A stretch of 24,116 nt of DNA, from the NCBI GenBank assembly GCA_002383415.1, contig DFYU01000082.1, positions 4,658-28,773 on the forward strand, read 5' to 3'. Source of the stretch: Geobacter sp. UBA4074 (lineage in GTDB: Bacteria > Desulfobacterota > Desulfuromonadia > Geobacterales > Pseudopelobacteraceae). Under the pieces are notes generated by a model. The model made no database searches and was not told the origin of the DNA. It saw nothing but the letters and a program-made list of their open reading frames with translations. Both the position numbers and the translations under genes were made by a program. Below, in pieces: positions 23,228 through 24,116 of this stretch (positions within the stretch are counted from its first letter, which is position 1; each line of letters starts with the position of its first letter).

Positions 23228-23286
23228 AACAAAAAAAGGACGTCCCGTTGGGAACGTCCTTTGAATGCTTTGGTTGCGGGGAGAGG
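23228..23286. repeat. Left copy of a 59-bp direct repeat flanking the higBA cassette
   Basis: Positions 23228-23286 match 24052-24110 at 58 of 59 bases (C versus A at 23268/24092), an offset of exactly 824 bp. The repeat contains a terminator hairpin and the 3' end of a tRNA, both oriented on the minus strand. Homology drops abruptly on the left. To the right, a degenerate tRNA arm continues for about ten bases. Confidence 0.97.
23231..23262 (-). terminator. Minus-strand terminator in left repeat
   Basis: Arms AAAGGACGT (23235-23243) and ACGTCCTTT (23254-23262) form a perfect 9-bp stem, with CCC/GGG extending it inwards. On the minus strand it runs into seven T (23237-23231). It is positioned to end transcription from higB-higA. 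Confidence 0.88.
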
Positions 23287-23295
23287 GCTGAACCT
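23271..23295 (-). pseudogene. Degenerate tRNA 3'-end remnant
   Basis: On the minus strand the segment reads a T-arm (ACAGG, loop TTCAGC, then CCTCT) followed by acceptor strand CCCCGCA, discriminator A and CCA. The T-stem has a C-C mismatch and the T-loop has only six bases, and no matching 5' acceptor strand is found upstream in or beyond the higA end. It is therefore a remnant of a tRNA 3' end and not a working gene. The acceptor end is identical to that of the tRNA at 24095-24116. Confidence 0.75.
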
Positions 23296-23322
23296 GTGAG
23301 CATCGGACTCATACCCCAGCGG

Positions 23323-23703
23323 TCAGGCTGCCAGCCGCTGTGAACGTTCCTTTTGTATCCGAGAAAATAGAGGGATGGAAGCCAGCACCGTCGCGATTTT
23401 TTCTCGCGCTGTTTCCGTGTCGTACGATGCTTGCAGGGCCATCCAAAATTCGGGTGTTGTGCCGAAGAACTGCCCTAAGCGCAGGGCGGTATCCGCAGTA
23501 ATCGCACGCTTGCCATGCACAATTTCATTGATCCGGCGAGGAGGTACGCTGATCGTCACGGCAAGACGATACTGCGTCACTTCAAGCGGCTCCATAAAAT
23601 CATACAACAGCACCTCGCCCGGATGTACCGGGGCCAGCCGTGTCCCGTCCGAAACATCGGAAAAATCCATTGTATCCAGTTTGTCGCGCGTAATAGTCAT
23701 CAT
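23323..23703 (-). CDS. higA: HigA family antitoxin
   Basis: A 126-residue XRE-type antitoxin. It has the HigA signature APVHPGEVLLYDFMEPLEVTQYRLA (about 24-48), then the helix-turn-helix ISVPPRRINEIVHGKRAITADTALRLGQFFGTTPEFWMALQ (about 51-91). It would neutralise HigB and repress the promoter. The start at 23703 is one of two tandem ATGs; AGGAG precedes both and the choice changes only one residue. It follows higB by eight bases. The antitoxin is second in the operon, the usual higBA order. The stop lies 36 bases from the left direct repeat. Confidence 0.93.
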   Translation of the reverse strand: MMTITRDKLDTMDFSDVSDGTRLAPVHPGEVLLYDFMEPLEVTQYRLAVTISVPPRRINEIVHGKRAITADTALRLGQFFGTTPEFWMALQASYDTETAREKIATVLASIPLFSRIQKERSQRLAA

Positions 23704-23711
23704 CCTTACTC

Positions 23712-23993
23712 CTAGTGGTAATCCACTATCTGCACATCCTCTGCATCACCATTGTTCCAGGCAAAGCAGATGCGCCATTGATCGTTGATTCGTATACTCC
23801 ACTGTCCTTTGCGGTCACCTTTCAGGGCTTCCAGTCGATTGCCAGGCGGTATCTTCAACTCATCCAGGAGTCTGGCCGCATCAAGTTGTTTGAGCTTGCG
23901 ACGAGCTACCTGCTGCATATCCTGCGGCAAGCGACGTACCACATACCCGGCAAAGACGGCAGCGGTTTCCTTGTCAGAAAAGCTCTGGATCAT
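23712..23993 (-). CDS. higB: HigB/RelE-type mRNA interferase toxin
   Basis: A 93-residue toxin of the HigB (plasmid maintenance killer) group: MIQSFSDKETAAVFAG, then RKLKQLDAARLLDELKIPPGNRLEALKGDRKGQWSIRINDQWRICFAW (about 32-80) and the terminal VQIVDYH. Family members cleave mRNA on ribosomes. The frame opens further upstream, but MIQSF is the canonical family start and ATG 23993 agrees with the usual 92-93 residue length. No Shine-Dalgarno precedes it, and the predicted transcript starts at or next to the ATG. It is first gene of the two-gene cassette between the direct repeats. Confidence 0.93.
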   Translation of the reverse strand: MIQSFSDKETAAVFAGYVVRRLPQDMQQVARRKLKQLDAARLLDELKIPPGNRLEALKGDRKGQWSIRINDQWRICFAWNNGDAEDVQIVDYH

Positions 23994-23999
23994 GGTGTA

Positions 24000-24028
24000 A
24001 ACATAATGCTTCGCGTTAATAACGTCAA
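24000..24028 (-). promoter_or_regulatory. higBA promoter with palindromic operator
   Basis: On the minus strand TTGACG (24028-24023) and TATGTT (24005-24000) are 17 bases apart. An 11-bp dyad with arms CGTTA and TAACG (24014-24024) lies between the -35 and -10, a natural HigA binding site. The predicted start falls at about 23993, the higB start codon. Confidence 0.6.
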
Positions 24029-24051
24029 GCGATATGTTTGGGAGGTAGGTT

Positions 24052-24110
24052 AACAAAAAAAGGACGTCCCGTTGGGAACGTCCTTTGAATGATTTGGTTG
24101 CGGGGAGAGG
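24052..24110. repeat. Right copy of the 59-bp direct repeat
   Basis: Partner of 23228-23286 with one mismatch. It contains the terminator hairpin (24055-24086) and the 3' end of a tRNA that continues beyond the window. This is probably the original locus, since the tRNA part here keeps a normal T-loop (TTTGA complement). Confidence 0.97.
24055..24086 (-). terminator. Minus-strand terminator downstream of the edge tRNA
   Basis: Identical hairpin to the one at 23231-23262: a 9-bp stem with inner CCC/GGG pairing and seven T on the minus strand. It ends nine bases before the tRNA 3' end and so terminates that tRNA transcript before the higBA promoter. Confidence 0.88.
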
Positions 24111-24116
24111 ATTTGA
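24095..24116 (-). tRNA. tRNA 3' end, probably initiator tRNA-Met, cut by window edge
   Basis: The last 22 bases on the minus strand read TCAAAT, CCTCT, CCCCGCA, A, CCA: T-loop, T-stem strand, acceptor strand, discriminator and CCA. The acceptor strand CCCCGCA with A at position 72 and TTCAAAT-type T-loop matches the initiator tRNA-fMet 3' end of E. coli in the acceptor. The anticodon lies outside the window, so identity is inference. Confidence 0.7.

Noticed and set aside
1..24116. CRISPR arrays, rRNA genes, transposase genes or prophage genes
   Set aside because: Looked for on both strands. No regularly spaced repeats, rRNA segments, transposase motifs or phage structural genes were seen.

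Overview
The window looks like the chromosome of a Geobacter-type member of the Desulfuromonadota. This rests on gene content and is an inference. The clues are a surE-pcm-rpoS cluster, a two-RCK potassium channel resembling GsuK of Geobacter sulfurreducens, a lexA operator that nearly matches the Geobacter LexA motif as I remember it, a long-form HisG, a small Cys-rich DUF6485-type protein, and a selenocysteine-containing formate dehydrogenase behind a sigma-54 promoter. Core genes are GC-rich. Species cannot be fixed from the sequence alone.

Layout. 1-1789 (minus): surE, pcm and the 5' part of rpoS. 1945-3459 (plus): a quinone-oxidoreductase-like MDR protein and a YkgJ-type Cys-cluster protein, closed by a strong terminator. 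3520-7603 (minus): a MuiA/DUF4139 protein with its own promoter, then the operon hisI-hisG-DUF6485-rluA. 7786-9459 (plus): a two-TM chemoreceptor without a periplasmic sensor domain. 9510-13189 (minus): dinB, autoregulated lexA and the K+ channel. 13375-14551 (plus): a radical SAM protein and a DUF3820 protein, converging on a TSUP-family permease (14548-15300, minus).

15300-16620 is an accessory patch downstream of a tRNA-Met(CAT). It holds a truncated HU/IHF gene fragment, a ParE/Phd-type toxin-antitoxin pair and a small unrecognised ORF overlapping the antitoxin. 16919-23216 is the functional centre: a sigma-54 promoter drives fdhA (one reading frame through an in-frame UGA read as selenocysteine, with a recognisable bacterial SECIS hairpin), fdhB, an NrfD/HybB-type membrane subunit, and a fused MogA-MobB protein for molybdenum/tungsten cofactor maturation. 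It ends at a clean intrinsic terminator. Together these would make a Tat-exported, membrane-anchored periplasmic formate dehydrogenase that feeds electrons to the quinone pool, plus part of the cofactor supply it needs.

23228-24116 holds a compact cassette. A higB-higA toxin-antitoxin module sits between two 59-bp direct repeats (one mismatch, 824 bp apart). Each repeat contains the 3' end of a tRNA, probably initiator tRNA-Met, plus its downstream terminator. The right-hand copy belongs to a tRNA that runs off the window and the left-hand copy is a degenerate remnant. This is the att-like signature of an insertion or duplication at a tRNA 3' end, but no integrase is present. It is the most unusual structure in the window.
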